Assembly (NCBI GenBank): GCA_963854835.1
Contig: OY978530.1
Coordinates: 13,268,609 to 13,332,608 of the forward strand
DNA from: Megamerina dolium
Taxonomy: Eukaryota; Arthropoda; Insecta; Diptera; Megamerinidae
Direction of reading: 5' to 3'
Length of the DNA stretch: 64,000 nucleotides
The position numbers and the translations under genes were made by a program. Shown one piece after another: positions 13,240 to 24,907 of this stretch. The notes beneath the pieces were generated by a model that made no database searches, was not told where the DNA came from, and was given only the letters and a program-made list of their open reading frames with translations. Each line of letters starts with the position of its first letter. Position 1 is the stretch's first letter.

Positions 13240-14579
13240 TAATTTTGTGTAAGGGGCGCCGAATGACGCCTCTTGAAGTGCGTATGTCAACCACTCGAAC
13301 GCATGCACCCTTCCCTAGGATGGAGTTGACAATGTGACCCATTTGTCAAAGTTGCGGTGGTGTGTTGTCCTCATGAATGATTACCATTGTGTCTTTGGCA
13401 ACATTTGGTCGATCAGCAACCCATTTTGTACGCATTTGAAGTTCGTTGAGGTATTCGTGCGACCAACGGTTCCAAAACCATTGCTTGATGGCCGTGATTT
13501 GAGCCCATTTCTCAGTATGGTTGATGTCAGTAGTTATCGTTCGCTCCGGTAGACCCCTCAGAGCTCCTCCAATGATGAAGTGCCTCGGAGTTAACGTTTC
13601 GTAGTCGCTGGGGTCGGCTGAAAGTCGGTCGGTGCAATCGGTCCAGAGTTAAGAACTGCTTCGATTTCGACCAAGGCAGTCGACATCTCCTCGAATGTTA
13701 GCCTGGCATTCATCATGCTGTGCGTCAAATGACCCTTAGCAAAATTGACAACAGCCTCCCAAATACCGCCAAAGTGAGGTGCTCTGGGGGGTATGAAATG
13801 AAAATTAACAAATTCATTAGCACAATATTTAGTAATGATATCTTGAGTTTGTTTTTTAAACATAAATTCCTTCAACTCAGCTAGCTTTCTGTAAGCGCCA
13901 ACAAAATTTGTTGCATTATCGCAGAATATGTCGATTGGAGTCCTCTTCGTCCGATCATACGTTTGAGCGATGCCAAAAATGCCTCTGTTGTTAGCTCTGA
14001 GACGACTTCGATGTGCACAGATGTAGTCGCGAGGCACACAAAAATGACAATGTAAGCTTTGCAGGGTACCTTGCGTCAAATACGTAGATATATGATTACA
14101 GGCCCATGAAAATCTATACCGCGGCGAGCAAATGGCCGAGATGGGGTTGAACGTTCCACTGGTAGGTTTCCCATTATATGTTTTAGCAGCATCGGCTTGT
14201 ATCGAACGCAGTGGATGCAGGATCTGACGATGCGCCTCGCAACGTCACGTGCATTCACAATCCAGAACTGAAGGCGAATTGATGCTACTAGAGCTTTAGG
14301 TCCTGCATGATAATTTTTGACGTGTAAGTGCCGAACGTAACGCTCAACGAATCTGCACTTGCTGGGAAGTAAAATGGGGTGTTTTCGACTTTCTGGTAGA
14401 TCTGCTAACTCGAGTCGTCCGCCGACCTTCAACAATTCGAATCCTTCTGTGGAATCCAAGGAGGGGTTAAGGTAAAGCAGAGTGTCATTTGTCGTTGACT
14501 CTTTCTGAAGTAAAAGAATGTCTCCAGCGAAGTGTTTTTGTTGTACATTCCAAATGATGCACAGCAAAGCGTGATGCAA
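13240..14579 (-). pseudogene. BEL integrase and C-terminal domain
   Basis: Frame 14579-14076 has the zinc-binding part (KNYHAGPKALVASIR, CIHCVRYKP) and the start of the core (ARRGIDFHGP, first Asp). Frame 14079-13591 continues with IFCDNATNFVGA (second Asp) and FIPPRAPHFGGIWEAVV (catalytic Glu). All three acidic residues survive. Reading on through stops to about 13240 gives the BEL C-terminal hallmark HFIIGGALRGLPER. It is broken by a stop and frame change at about 14076. Confidence 0.9.
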
Positions 14580-14805
14580 CTCCTTAGGCGAGAGTTATTG
14601 AATCAAGGTATTCGTTTGATGCTTGCGAAGCCTGTTGTAGAAACGAAAAATCCAGGCAATTAAACGTATTTCACGGGCGTAGGAGCTGAACCTGTCGATA
14701 ATCTCAAGAATATAGTTGGGTTTTACCATTACCTTAAATACCGATTATCGCATCTCTGATTTCACCACTTCCATGTCGACGTGTTCTATCTTCTGATTAG
14801 GCCAC

Positions 14806-15440
14806 TTACTCACGTGTTCGTATAGAAAAGTACCGCAGCGGTACTTCCTCGGGAAACGATGTCCGCCGGATTGCAGCTTGTTGGTACATGTCGCAAAGAG
14901 CACCAGCAGTTAGATCTTGAATCTCCGAAACTCCGAAACCAGTAGAAAGTAGAAAACGTAGCGGAATGCAATTTGAGCCAGTGCAGTACAATCTGCGAAT
15001 CTGTCCAAAGATATACATCGAAATTATAATTACAAAAAAGTGATTTTATTTTTGCGAAAAGTCTAGCAAGAGGAAGTGCGCCGCAGAGCTCTAGTTAACG
15101 CGAACAATTCCAGTAATGTCTATAGTACGTATATAAATTCCACAACCATAAGCGCGAATTGTCGAATCGCAGAATCCATGAAGCTGAAGGGATTTAAAGT
15201 TTGTTGACATGCAATAGCATGGAATATTGATGAGAGCTTTGACAATCTAGTGACAAAGTTTAGCCAAGCGAAGTGAATATCCTGCGGAACCGATTCATCC
15301 CAATCGAGGTTTAGCAGCCACAGTTCCTGAAGAAGGATTTTAGCGGTGATGATTATTGATGCCAAGAGACCAAGTGGATCGAACAGCGACAATGCGATTG
15401 AGAGGATAGACCTTTTCGCCCATTGAAGTTTTGTTTGGGT
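14806..15440 (-). pseudogene. BEL RT thumb and RNase H region
   Basis: The BEL-typical FDPLGLLASIIITAKILLQE and LDWDESVP are in frame 15392-15120. Pieces of RNase H and connection follow (VSEIQDLTAG near 14900) in other frames, with several stops. Confidence 0.8.
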
Positions 15441-15479
15441 TCAAAGGAAAATAAAAGAAATCATGAGTTTGATCCCACT

Positions 15480-16428
15480 TTAACCCAAGTGTACTCGAAT
15501 GGACGTGTCGATGTTTAAATCCTTTACGGAACGTTCGCTTCTAAATTTTTGATGATTGAAATGCCATTTTGCCAAATCAAGTACGCCTAATTTTAAAAGA
15601 TCTGTAACCTCGCTTTTTATTCGTGACAACTCCGTCTCAGCTCCGCACAACAAATCGTCAACATAAAATGATGAGTTTACAACATGTGAACCAACTTCAA
15701 ATTGTGATACGTGTTGTTCGGCGAGATACAGTGGGCTTCGAACAGCGAGATATGGTGCAGCTGTCATTTCATACGTAACCGTATTGAATTGGAATGTAAG
15801 AACGCTTTCATGTGGTGCACTGCTCCACAAAATATATTTGAACCTTCGATCTTCTGGACTCACTAGTAACTGTCGATACATTTTGACGATGCCCGCAGTA
15901 AGCGCAAAACGATTTAGGCGGAAACTAAGAAGGGTAATTGTAAGCTCGCTTTGAAGTGTAGGTCCCACCATTTGTATGTTGTTGATTGATTTTTGTGTTG
16001 TAGTTCGGCATGATGCGTCGAAAACGACCCTCAATTTCGTCGATGTGCTGTTTGGCTTCAATACGCAGTGGTGTGGAATATAATAATGAGGTTCGTGCAA
16101 TTTGGGAGTTTGAACTTCGCTCATATATCCCAGAATTTCATATTCCTCCATAAAGGCAACGCGTCTTGAGCTCTGGAGACCGTGACAATCGTCGTTCCAA
16201 CGAATTAAACCTTCGCAAAGCTGTAGTGTATGAGTCACCCAAACAAGCTGGATCATCCTTGAATGGCAGCTTGAATAGTACTCTGCCGTTCAGATCTTGA
16301 GACACTGTGACAGTATATAGACGTTCACAACTATGTTGTTCAGGTGTCCACGTGTCTGTTGTTCCCGAAACTACATCAACCATCCACAAACGTTCCAATT
16401 TGGATTCTATGGAATGATCGCATTCCAA
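15480..16428 (-). pseudogene. BEL reverse transcriptase
   Basis: Two overlapping frames. BEL/Pao landmarks are YYIPHHCVLKPNSTSTKLR, VVFDASCRT, NIQMVGPTLQ, KMYRQLLVSPEDRRFKYILW and the catalytic FYVDDLLCG. YVDD is intact. In the family the segment SAPYLAVR normally follows GT; here it is TAAPYLAVR. A frame change near 16200 and the missing linkage to protease mean no full Pol can be made. Confidence 0.9.
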
Positions 16429-16476
16429 GAGACATGTAGTAGTATAGAATTTCGTTGTGTTCGTTCGATATCGACC

Positions 16477-17160
16477 TCAAAAAACCCAGCCCAACAATGT
16501 TTTCTGCAAAATTGGCAGATAATGTCCGAGTTTGATTTGACCGATCGCAAAAAGACTGAAAAAGCTTTCTGTACCCAGAAGCAACTCGATTTTCTTTGAT
16601 TTGTGAAATTGATTATCTGCTAGTACAGTATTTGGTGGGATGTTCCAGGATGAGACGTCTATGTCTGGATCCGGTTGGTATGCAATATGCGACGTTATGC
16701 AGAATGGAAGTGGTAATTTGAACCCAGCGGCTTGCGATCTTATGTTGGTATTAGTCATAAATTTAATATTTGTTGCTGACTTACCAATACTTTGGATTTG
16801 AATATTATGTTCGCTTCGTGGTAACAACATTTTCTGTGAAAACTCATGCGTCATGAAATTCACTTGTGAGCAAGAGTCCAACAATGCTCTTCCTAATCGA
16901 TATTCACCAGATGCATCGCGAACTAGGACCGTAGCAGTAGCAAGGATAATTTGATCCAATGTGGAATTGTATATGGGTATGTACAGAAGTTTCCCTCGAG
17001 GATGACGGCACCATTGAAGTCGACGAGTCTGGCGGAGATCCACGATGAAGCAGGCTATGATATCGTTGAGAGCAAACCCTGCATTTATGCGACGATGAAC
17101 AATTTGAAAGTTGATGTCCCTTCGACAAGCAGTCAAAACGTTGCTTGTATTCATCAGTAA
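16477..17160 (-). pseudogene. BEL gag zinc knuckle and protease
   Basis: One frame carries a BEL nucleocapsid-type knuckle (CLSKGHQLSNC with KCRVCSQRYHSLLH). The next carries the retropepsin-like site ALLDSCSQVNFMT, where family members have DSGSQ, so the catalytic Gly is replaced by Cys. The protease frame is open from 17178 to 16477, but the knuckle is out of frame with it. Confidence 0.8.
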
Positions 17161-17228
17161 TAATTTACAAAATGTCAAAATTCATATAATTGTTTGAAAA
17201 AATATCTTCGTATTTTCAAGCATTGGAG

Positions 17229-17585
17229 ATGTTAAAGTCTGTCAACGCTTCTGTGGAGCCAACAGAAAGCGAGGTTCAAGAAATCCTGAGGCATGAGTTG
17301 GGTGTGACCTACAAGGTTACACCCAATGATTTGAGTGGACTGACGGTCCCTCAACTCATTTGTTATCAGTTAACTCATATTAATGATGTGTGCTGGGATT
17401 ATAGCACTGAAATAGACGTGTGCCTACGACTACTCCATCGGATGACTGGTGACTACCGTGTTGAGTACTTGGTGACTATCACCAAGTTACTCAACGCGGT
17501 GGAGGAAGAAATTATACGCGATGGATTCAATTTGACGCGATCGCCAAAGTTCCTCCGGAACTTGGCGGATATAAAAATGAAATAA
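17229..17585 (+). CDS. Unrecognised 118-aa protein
   Basis: ATG at 17229 opens a 118-residue frame ending TAA at 17583-17585. The frame itself is open from 17190, but the earlier codons lack an ATG, and a splice-acceptor-like TTTTCAAG precedes 17219, so this may be a terminal exon. The product is mostly helical in appearance and acidic at the start (VEPTESEVQEILRHELG), with conserved-looking LTVPQLICYQLTHINDVCWD and a C-terminal NAVEEEIIRDGF. AATAAATAAAG overlaps or follows the stop. I see no transposon motif and do not recognise the family. Being uninterrupted among wrecked elements suggests a host gene or a young insertion. Confidence 0.5.
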   Translation: MLKSVNASVEPTESEVQEILRHELGVTYKVTPNDLSGLTVPQLICYQLTHINDVCWDYSTEIDVCLRLLHRMTGDYRVEYLVTITKLLNAVEEEIIRDGFNLTRSPKFLRNLADIKMK

Positions 17586-17705
17586 ATAAAGGTCGTTTAC
17601 TTTTACTGAAATTAAAATGTTGTCTTCTCTTTTATTACTTGTAAATTGCAACTTTAATCTGCTTATTAGGTGTTGTGGGTATGTATTTTTATTCAGTAAT
17701 ACCAA

Positions 17706-18137
17706 GAATTGTTACTGCTGTGGCAGCCTGTAACCCAGTGTCAAATGCGCGACAACTGAGTCAATAATAGGCGTTCACTATCCAGATAAAACGTAACACA
17801 TGAGTCTTGCATGTACACACTGTGTATTGCTGCTGCTATATATCGGAACAGTCCAAGTATTTCATGAGAATGCTGCTTATTCTGATGACTTTATTTAACG
17901 CTGTACCACTTGGTTCAGGATATTGGAACTTATGCATATGTATGTAACTTCAGCTCGATTACCTATTTGGTCTCCGCTAACATCGCTGTATAAAGCTTTT
18001 CCGGTGTGTCTTAACCTTGCTGGATAAGTTGTCTTTCTACTGTGTCAACGTTCCCTTCTCCTTGAGATGGCGAGATTACCAGTAATATACCTATTCAATT
18101 ATTTTCCACAAACTCTAAAATTTTTACATTTATTTTT
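17706..18137. other. No gene; possible LTR remnant
   Basis: Read on the minus strand it has a polyadenylation-like GTTAAATAAAG and ends near GCAGTAACAATTC. It could be a degraded LTR (of the BEL or another element), but no partner copy was found. Confidence 0.3.
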
Positions 18138-18749
18138 CATAATTACACCTACATAATTGTATATTCTTATAAATTAGAATTTTGTTCTATAAAATTTATA
18201 GTTGTTATGTTTTTACAAGGTTTTTTTTCAATTTTACTTAAATGGTTTTTATGTATATTGTATGTAATGTAAGTTTTATATATTAGTTTATTATTTTAAA
18301 AATTTAAAACTTGCAGCGTTGTTTTACGTATTGTATAATTTGACAACAACGTTGTAATTTCCTTCTGTTGCAATAACCAACTTTTCTGCACTATTCGATT
18401 GTGCATATTTTCATCTCAGACCGTGGAAGACGGAATGGTAACCCGTTGAGTTAATTCTCTCAATTTATTCTATAACGTTTGTCTCCTATTACTATGACTG
18501 ACCTATTTTTTATAATTATTTCCTAAACCTATGTATTTCTATACTAACTCGAATTTAACTATTTGATTGCTTGAAATGCTTGACTAATTAATTCGCTCGT
18601 GCTCATGAGTATCCACACACCGAATTGCAATCCAACGCGATGTATTGCAACAGATGTGGTTATTTATTATTTTTATTTACCACAATCACTATTAATTCGT
18701 TAAAATATTATTACTTATTGACAAAAATGTTTTAGTAAATTATTATGGT
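18138..18749 (-). repeat. 3'-terminal segment shared by gypsy X and Y (copy 1)
   Basis: About 610 bp that matches 22852-23545 along its length. It covers the last integrase codons and everything 3' of the gene (possible 3' LTR and untranslated region), ending near GTAGGTGTAATTAT on the minus strand. Confidence 0.85.
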
Positions 18750-19566
18750 ACTTTTTACCATTTTGTCCGATTTTGATAGTCGTCGATACTGAGCTGTCCA
18801 CATTTATTACTTCGTATGGTCCAGTCCAGATGGAACTAAATTTATTTTTTCTAGTCTGGTTTCTCATTAATACTTTATCACCTATTTTAGAAATTATAGA
18901 GTGGATCCCTTTGTCGTATTGAATTTTAGCTGATTTCTTTGCTTTTTCTTGATTTTCCCTTACTAACTCGTGTGACCTTTGTAGTTAGTATTTTAATACT
19001 TTATTTTAATCATCTGTATTGTACACAGGTGATCTTTTTGTTTTTAGGTTTGTCGGCATATCGACATTGAAACCGTATAGGACACTGAATGGTATACGTT
19101 TCGTCGAAGTATGTATGGTGTTATTGTGTACGTGCATCGCTGATGCTAACCATTGGTCCCAATTTGACCCATCTTCTTTAACAAAACTCCTAAGATATTC
19201 TACTAAAGGTCTGTGGCTCCTTTCTAAAGAACCATTTGCTTGTGGATGGTACGGTGTTATATGTAATTTTTTAACACCCAGCATCTTGCATGTATCGGAA
19301 TATAATTTCGAAGTGAAATTCGTACCATTATCAGTCACTAAAATTGTTGGTATGTTATAACGCGCAATAACTTCGTAGTAAAAAGCTTTTGCTACTGTGC
19401 TAGCTTCAGCATCTGGTATAGCTACGCAAATAAAAAATTTGGAAAAATCATCTTGAAATGTAAGTATGTATTTGTTTCCAAATGTTGTCTCTGGAAGAAT
19501 TCCTACCATGTCCATATATACCTTTTCAAATGGCTTAGATGGTGTATCAGTTAATATCATTGGCAT
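18746..19566 (-). pseudogene. gypsy X integrase
   Basis: Open frame 19566-19006 has the core with VYMDMVGILPETTFGNKY (first Asp), LVTDNGTNFTSK (second Asp) and HPQANGSLERSHRPL (Glu), so the triad is intact. The C-terminal GPY/F-type domain (IWTGPYEVI) is readable to a stop near 18735 after LLKHFCQ. The zinc-binding N-terminus upstream of 19566 is broken. Confidence 0.88.
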
Positions 19567-19850
19567 TTTCGTGATCCTCGAGCTCTTGTTAGTTCTATAT
19601 TTTTTACAATTTTTAACATATTCCTTAATTTAGCTTCGCATATCTTTCCGCCTATACTGTCTTCTAATCCTGAAATAAGTTTTCAGAGCACCCTGATGGC
19701 CTCCTAAAGGTGAATCGTGGAAGTATCGTCAATATATCCCTTTCATCAGTGAGAAGTTCCGCATTCTTGTTCTCCTGATATCCTGCATTTTCATCTAGTT
19801 CTAACTCGTCATCAGAGCTTTCATCATGCTCTTCTTGGCTTTTGGTTTCA

Positions 19851-20264
19851 TCATTTATTCCTTGTCATACAACGAGTCACAACCATTGTTGACTCCTGAT
19901 TCGGTTGTGGAACTCTGCTGAGCGCATCCGCGTTCAAGTTCCGTTTGCCTGGTTTATAAATTATTTCAAAATCAAATTCAGACAGTTTATGTCTGAAACG
20001 TGCCAAGCGTGATGTCTGGTTTTTCAGATTGGCAATTCCTCGTAAGGGCTGATGGTCAGTGTAAACTTTGAATAGTGTACCCAGTAGATAAGCTCTATAA
20101 TTCTTTACAGCCCACACGATAGCCAAAAATTCCGTTTCAATGGTGGAATATCTTTTCTCAGTATCACTATCCCTGCTCGCAAAGGATATTGGTCGATATT
20201 TACCAATTTCACCTTGCGATAGAACTACCCCCATGGCTTCATTGCTGGCATCTGTTGTCAGCAC
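19851..20264 (-). pseudogene. gypsy X RNase H
   Basis: A 137-codon frame with LTTDASNEAMGVVLSQG, the ETEFLAIVWAVK helix, YTDHQPLRGI and the end motif NADALSRVPQ. It degrades the RNA strand during reverse transcription. It is separated from the RT by a frame break near 20350. Confidence 0.9.
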
Positions 20265-20358
20265 AAAGGGTTCGAAAAAAACTGTATATGCTAAAATTGG
20301 TGAAGAGCGAATTGCCTCCTTTAAATCTTCAAAAGCTTTCTGACATTTTTCGGTTCAG

Positions 20359-21180
20359 TCAAATTTTGCGTTTTTCCTTATTAATTGGTAGCGCCATGCC
20401 TGCCATATTTTCAACAAACTTTCGATAATAGTTTTCTAAACCTAAGAATGGATCAGGAATATTTTTGACACATTTTATCTTACTGGGATCTGGCAATGCC
20501 CCTTCTGCGGTGCACTTATGACCTAGGTAAATTATCTCTTTTTGTAGAAACTGGCACTTCTCTGTGTTTAGTTTTAAGTTATGTTTACGTAAGAGTTCAA
20601 ATAGTCTCCGCAAACGGGATTCATGTTGTGCCAAATTCCGACCGTAGACAACAATGTCATCCAAATATACAAAACAATCTATTCCCTGGAGTCCAGTCAA
20701 TACATTATTTATTAATCTTTGAAAAGTAGCAGATGCTTCCGTTAACCCGAAAGTCATTCTATTAAATTCATAATGCGCGACACGCAGTTTTTTCTCTGTC
20801 TGATTCTTCCATTAGCACTTGATGATATCCACCGGCCAGATCAAGTATAGCAAAATATCTACTATGACCTAACTGATCCAATATTTCATCGATGCGTGGA
20901 ATTGGAAAAACCTGTTTATTGGTTGCATCGTTCAATTTTCTGAAATCAACAAATAGTCTCCATTTCTTTTTTCCATCGCTTCCCGCCTTCTTTCGAACTA
21001 ATATTAATGGAGAATTTCATGGAGAAGAACTGGGAACGATTATTACGTCTTTCAGCATTTTATTTACCTGCCTATTTACCTCTTCTTTATGCACTTCTGG
21101 CCAACTATACGGTCTCTGATTTAATGGTGCCTGATCTATCTTTACTGGTATCATGTACTTTGTACCTGTTGTGTAAGACA
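20359..21180 (-). pseudogene. gypsy X reverse transcriptase
   Basis: RT from the fingers (WRLFVDFRKLND, ILDLAGGYHQV) to MTFGLTEASATFQRL and the catalytic CFVYLDDIVVYG (YLDD intact), then the thumb (FLQKEIIYLGHK). Stops occur at the fingers (after VPSSSP) and a frame change just before MTFG, so the enzyme is not encoded as one protein. Confidence 0.9.
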
Positions 21181-21399
21181 AATGAACAAATCATGAAATG
21201 ACTTGTAAATGTCTTAAATTGATTTTCTTTCTTCCATATTTAGGTTTGAATGTAATGTAACCGTTTCTAATATTTTAGTAACCCTCGTGTAGTTACTCTT
21301 TTCCCTAACGCTATTTATTCTAGTAACGGTATCATACTGTATATATTCTAGATGATTAAATTTAAATATATTAACTCTTATATCGTTCCCTACAGTATA

Positions 21400-22636
21400 C
21401 TATTTCGTATTTGTATTCAGAATTGGTACATAAACTTTATTATTTGTGACACATCCCAATGTCTCACCTAAAAATATTCCGGGAGAAACTTCTGGTTTTT
21501 CTACTATAACCGTTTCCAAATCGGTGTTTACATTCAAGGGAACTATCCTCATAGTTCTCCCTGGTACTACAACCTCACTGTTGTAAAGTACTCTATTAGC
21601 CTTGTTCAATAATTTGAGAGGTAAGGTCATTAGGTGGGTGCCGTAGCTCAGTGGTTAGTGTGTTCGCCTTCTGATCTGTAGGTCGTGGGTTCAATCCCCG
21701 GCTGATGCATAACAAATTTAATATCGAAAAGATTTTTCTTTCGAATGGTACCCACCTGTCGGCAAGCAATTGGCAATTCTTCCGACAGTAACAACTTGCC
21801 ATGAAAAAGCTTCTTAAAGAACTCTGTGACAAAGCTCAGAAAAAGTGATGTCACAAGCGTTCTGCCGTTCGGAACCGGCTAAAATAAGTAGGTCCCTTCT
21901 AATACTGTCCAAATATAAGACGCACAACAGTAATGGAAGAGAAGCTCGGCCAATGAGTCCTTTGGGGCTTTAAGTGCCACATATTTATTTTATTTTTTAA
22001 GGTCATTAGGTGCTATTTTCGCTCATCGAAGAAAATCAGCTTCTTTTTCATAGTATTGAGGACCGATAGGTTCCATAAATTGTCTCGTGCTAGGTAACCA
22101 TCTGCAGGTTTCCCTCTATCTTCAGATATTACATGTAATTCTAAATCCTTAGTGCTTTCATGTTGGACTTCTATTGGCCCAAAAGTGATGACAAATCCTC
22201 CGAATGCACCACTAAGATTTTTCGTTGGATTCTCTTTCTTGCTAACGTTTTTGTTAATTACTGTTGATTTTACTAAACTGGTATCTGCCCCAGAGTCTAA
22301 TAGTAAAATGAGTTCTCCATTTTTCGCTTCCTTGCACGGAAACTCAATGAATACATCATCTACATCAGAGACTCCAAAACAATAACCACGTTTGCTATCA
22401 CTGGATGGGAAAGATGGGTCAACAATCCCTCTGGACGCCTGACTACCAACTTCCAACATCCTACTATCTGACGTGGAGGGTGTTTCAACAATCTTTAAAG
22501 ACGCATGATTGACATCTTCTATTTCAGCTGGCCTATCTTTAGCAAACTTTTGGGGTTCCCGGTTTATTGGCCGTACCTGGTCCCCCGTAGTTTCCCTGAG
22601 TCTTTTCCAAGTCTTTGCGTTTGTAACAATCGGCAA
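21400..22636 (-). pseudogene. gypsy X protease and pol linker, split by SINE
   Basis: Frame 22636-22013 contains the retropepsin site LILLLDSGADTSLVKS. It ends in the SINE insertion region. Frame 21630-21400 carries the linker that precedes RT in this clade (EVVVPGRTMRIVPL, VSPGIFLGETLG). Removing SINE e and one TSD copy brings the two parts together. Confidence 0.82.
21636..21997 (+). mobile_element. tRNA-derived SINE (copy e) with 14-bp TSD
   Basis: Full-length plus-strand SINE, 362 bp. Perfect TSD TAAGGTCATTAGGT at 21622-21635 and 21998-22011. It defines the family's 5' start as GGGTGCC and shows the 3' tail is T/A-rich (TATTTATTTTATTTTT). A and B boxes intact. Confidence 0.96.
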
Positions 22637-22849
22637 TCCTGTGCCCTTGTGTGTCCCTTCTTGTAGCAGAAGGAACAGGTAGGAACTTTGCTTTGGCCGT
22701 TTTGAGGATTTTCTTTATTCTTTGAGTACTGATCTGCCTTAAATGACACTTTATTATTTCTGTTTTGGTGGAACGCTACTATGTTACCTGTTTGGGTTTG
22801 GCAATCTTCATAAGAATTTAATAAGGTATTGAGTTTAAAGCTGACTTTT
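22564..22849 (-). pseudogene. gypsy X gag nucleocapsid fragment
   Basis: A CCHC zinc knuckle CSFCYKKGHTRAQDC lies in frame 22749-22564, and homologous-looking gag coding continues upstream to 22849. There it meets the 3'-terminal segment of element Y. The rest of gag and the 5' LTR are absent. Confidence 0.82.
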
Positions 22850-22851
22850 TT

Positions 22852-23545
22852 TTATAATTACACCTACATAATAGGCGTTATAAATTTGAATTTTGTTCTA
22901 TAAAATTTATAGTTATGTTTTTACAATGTTATATAATTTTGGTTTTAGACAAACGGTTTCCATGTACATTATATATAATATAAGTTTTATATATTATTTT
23001 ATATTTTTTTTTTATTTAAAAACTTGTTTCGTTGTTTTACATATTGTATAATTTAATAACAACGTTGCAACTTCTGTTGCAATAACCAACTTTTCTGTAT
23101 TATTCAATTGTGCTTATTTTCATCTCACACCGTGGAAGACGGAATGGCAATTCTGTTGTGTTAATTCTCTCCATTTATTCTATAACGTTTGTCTCCTATC
23201 GCTATGACTGACCTATTTTTCATAATGATTTCCTAGACCTATGTATATCTGTACTAACTCGAATTTAACTATTTTATTGCTTGAAATGCTTTACTAATTA
23301 ATTTGCCCGTGCTCATGAGTATCCACACACCGAATTACAATTCAACGCGATGTATTGCAACAGATGTGGTTATACACATGACCATGGCAACTTGCACTAT
23401 TATATGTCCTGAACGTTAACTAATAGTTCATACTATTGTATAGTATAACCTAACTAAAAAAAATTTTTCTTTCTTCCACAATCATTATTAATTCGTTCGA
23501 CTGTTATTACTTATTGATAAAAATGTTTTAGTAAATTATTATGGT
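22852..23545 (-). repeat. 3'-terminal segment shared by gypsy X and Y (copy 2)
   Basis: Same segment as 18138-18749, but carrying an extra stretch of about 80 bp (about 23375-23460). On the minus strand it follows directly after the truncated RT of element Y. Confidence 0.85.
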
Positions 23546-24130
23546 CGATTACAAGGCGCCATTTCTGTTCGTTTGACGCATCCAGCTTCTTTGGTACGAT
23601 CCAAATAGGGCTGTTGTACGGACTAGCAGATGCTCGGATTATGCCCTGCTCTAGCATTTGGTCTATTTGTTTTTCGATTTCTACTTTATGTACAACATTT
23701 TTATCTTTTACTGCATTCGTTAATATTTCGATTTCTTCGCCTTTGAAACTCTTATCCATATAAATTTCCTCTTCTTTATTCATATGCAAGTTAAGCATCG
23801 TTTTATCAGTTTTTAGTGTTCTGTCCGGGTAATCAATATTACAGTAAAGTTTGTTCAGTATGTTGTTTCCTATTAATCCGTCGAAATTTTTATTGAAATT
23901 ACATTCGAGAAATTGAAATGTGCAATTTCCCCCATTGAATTCTTTGAAGCTTGGCACTGTACATATTTTTCTAACTGAACTTTCTTTCCCATTGCTGTTA
24001 TCCTAACGTCTACTTTAGTTTTCCATTTCGGATTACATATTCCCTCGTTTATTAAACTAAATTCTGCCCCCGTATCAGTAATGAAGTACAGTTTTCTTAT
24101 GGGAGTTTCGATTATTATATAGGGAAGTTG
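23546..24130 (-). pseudogene. gypsy Y protease and RT start, truncated
   Basis: The protease site FITDTGAEFSLIN is readable near 24085. Frame 23957-23511 follows with the RT entry ([20 protein letters not shown] and KWRLVID). At KWRLVID, where the RT should continue for hundreds of residues, the frame runs into the integrase tail of element X and stops. No RT palm, RNase H or integrase core remains. Confidence 0.82.
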
Positions 24131-24510
24131 TTTCCTCCACCCTCGCGAAAATTTATATCGGTATTTCCGATATCCATTGGTGTGGCCCCACCATTTTGGT
24201 TTGATTGTCTTGTTTGATTTGAGAGTCTCGTACGATTCGATACGTTCCCCTGATTAGCCCAGCCAGGTGTATTATTCTGTCTAAAATTTTAACCATTATT
24301 TTGTGCAGTGTGAGGCAAATGCGGTCTGTTCGCATTATGGAAATTATCATTCGACGTGTTTCTATTCATGTTGTTCCTAAAATTCCCACTAGAATTGTTC
24401 TCCCTATAAAAAAAAAAAATGTTATTAACAAACCCTCTGTTGTTTAATGCCTGATTGTTGAGCCTGTCGTTCTGCCTAAAATTATCGCTAAAATTACTTC
24501 TCCTGTACGT

Positions 24511-24851
24511 GGGTGCCGTAGCTCAGTGGTTAGTGTGTTCGCCTTCTGATCTGTAGGTCGTGGTTCAATACCCGGCTGATGCGTAACAAATTTAATATCG
24601 ATAAGATTTTTCTTTCGAATGGTACCCACCTGTCGGCAAGCAATTGGCAATTCTTCCGACAGTAACAACTTGCCATGAAAAAGCTTCTTAAAGAACTCTG
24701 TGACAAAGCTCAGAAAAAGTGATGTCACAAGTGTTCTGCCGTTCGGAACCGGCTAAAATAAGTAGGTCCCTTCTAATACTGTCCAAATTTAAGACGCACA
24801 ACAGTAATGGAAGAGAAGCTCGGCCAATGAGCCCTTTGGGGCTTTAAGTGC

Positions 24852-24856
<5 letters not shown>
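24511..24856 (+). mobile_element. tRNA-derived SINE (copy f)
   Basis: Full-length plus-strand copy inside the gag of element Y, starting GGGTGCC, followed directly by a 48-bp (AT)n tract (24857-24904). Flanks offer only a poor GTA(C/A)GT match as TSD. Confidence 0.92.

Positions 24857-24904
<48 letters not shown>
24857..24904. repeat. (AT)n tract at SINE 3' end
   Basis: Pure AT repeat that begins exactly at the SINE 3' end (GTGCCAC-ATATAT) and ends at the resumed gag sequence. Hence it grew from the SINE tail. Confidence 0.93.

Positions 24905-24907
<3 letters not shown>

Larger units (their letters stand above)
13220..17160 (-). mobile_element. BEL/Pao LTR retrotransposon, decayed
   Basis: Minus-strand order: gag zinc knuckle (about 17128-17040), protease, RT, RNase H, integrase and a C-terminal tail (about 13590-13240). 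The gag N-terminus and LTRs were not found. The 5' end stops at about 17160, next to an unrelated plus-strand ORF. Stops and frame changes occur in every domain. Confidence 0.88.
18138..22849 (-). mobile_element. Ty3/gypsy element X, interrupted by a SINE
   Basis: Minus-strand order from high to low coordinate: gag zinc knuckle, protease, RT, RNase H, integrase, then a 3'-terminal segment (18749-18138). The same 3' segment occurs at 23545-22852 at the end of element Y. The gag is cut at 22849, exactly where the Y copy of this segment ends. SINE copy e lies between protease and RT. Several stops are present. Confidence 0.85.

Noticed and set aside
24444..24728. Recurring 68-100 aa frame [18 protein letters not shown] found at 11.3, 12.5, 21.7, 24.5, 36.5, 42.9 and 49.8 kb
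   Set aside because: It is the SINE body and head translated; it recurs because the repeat recurs, and runs through the pol III promoter.
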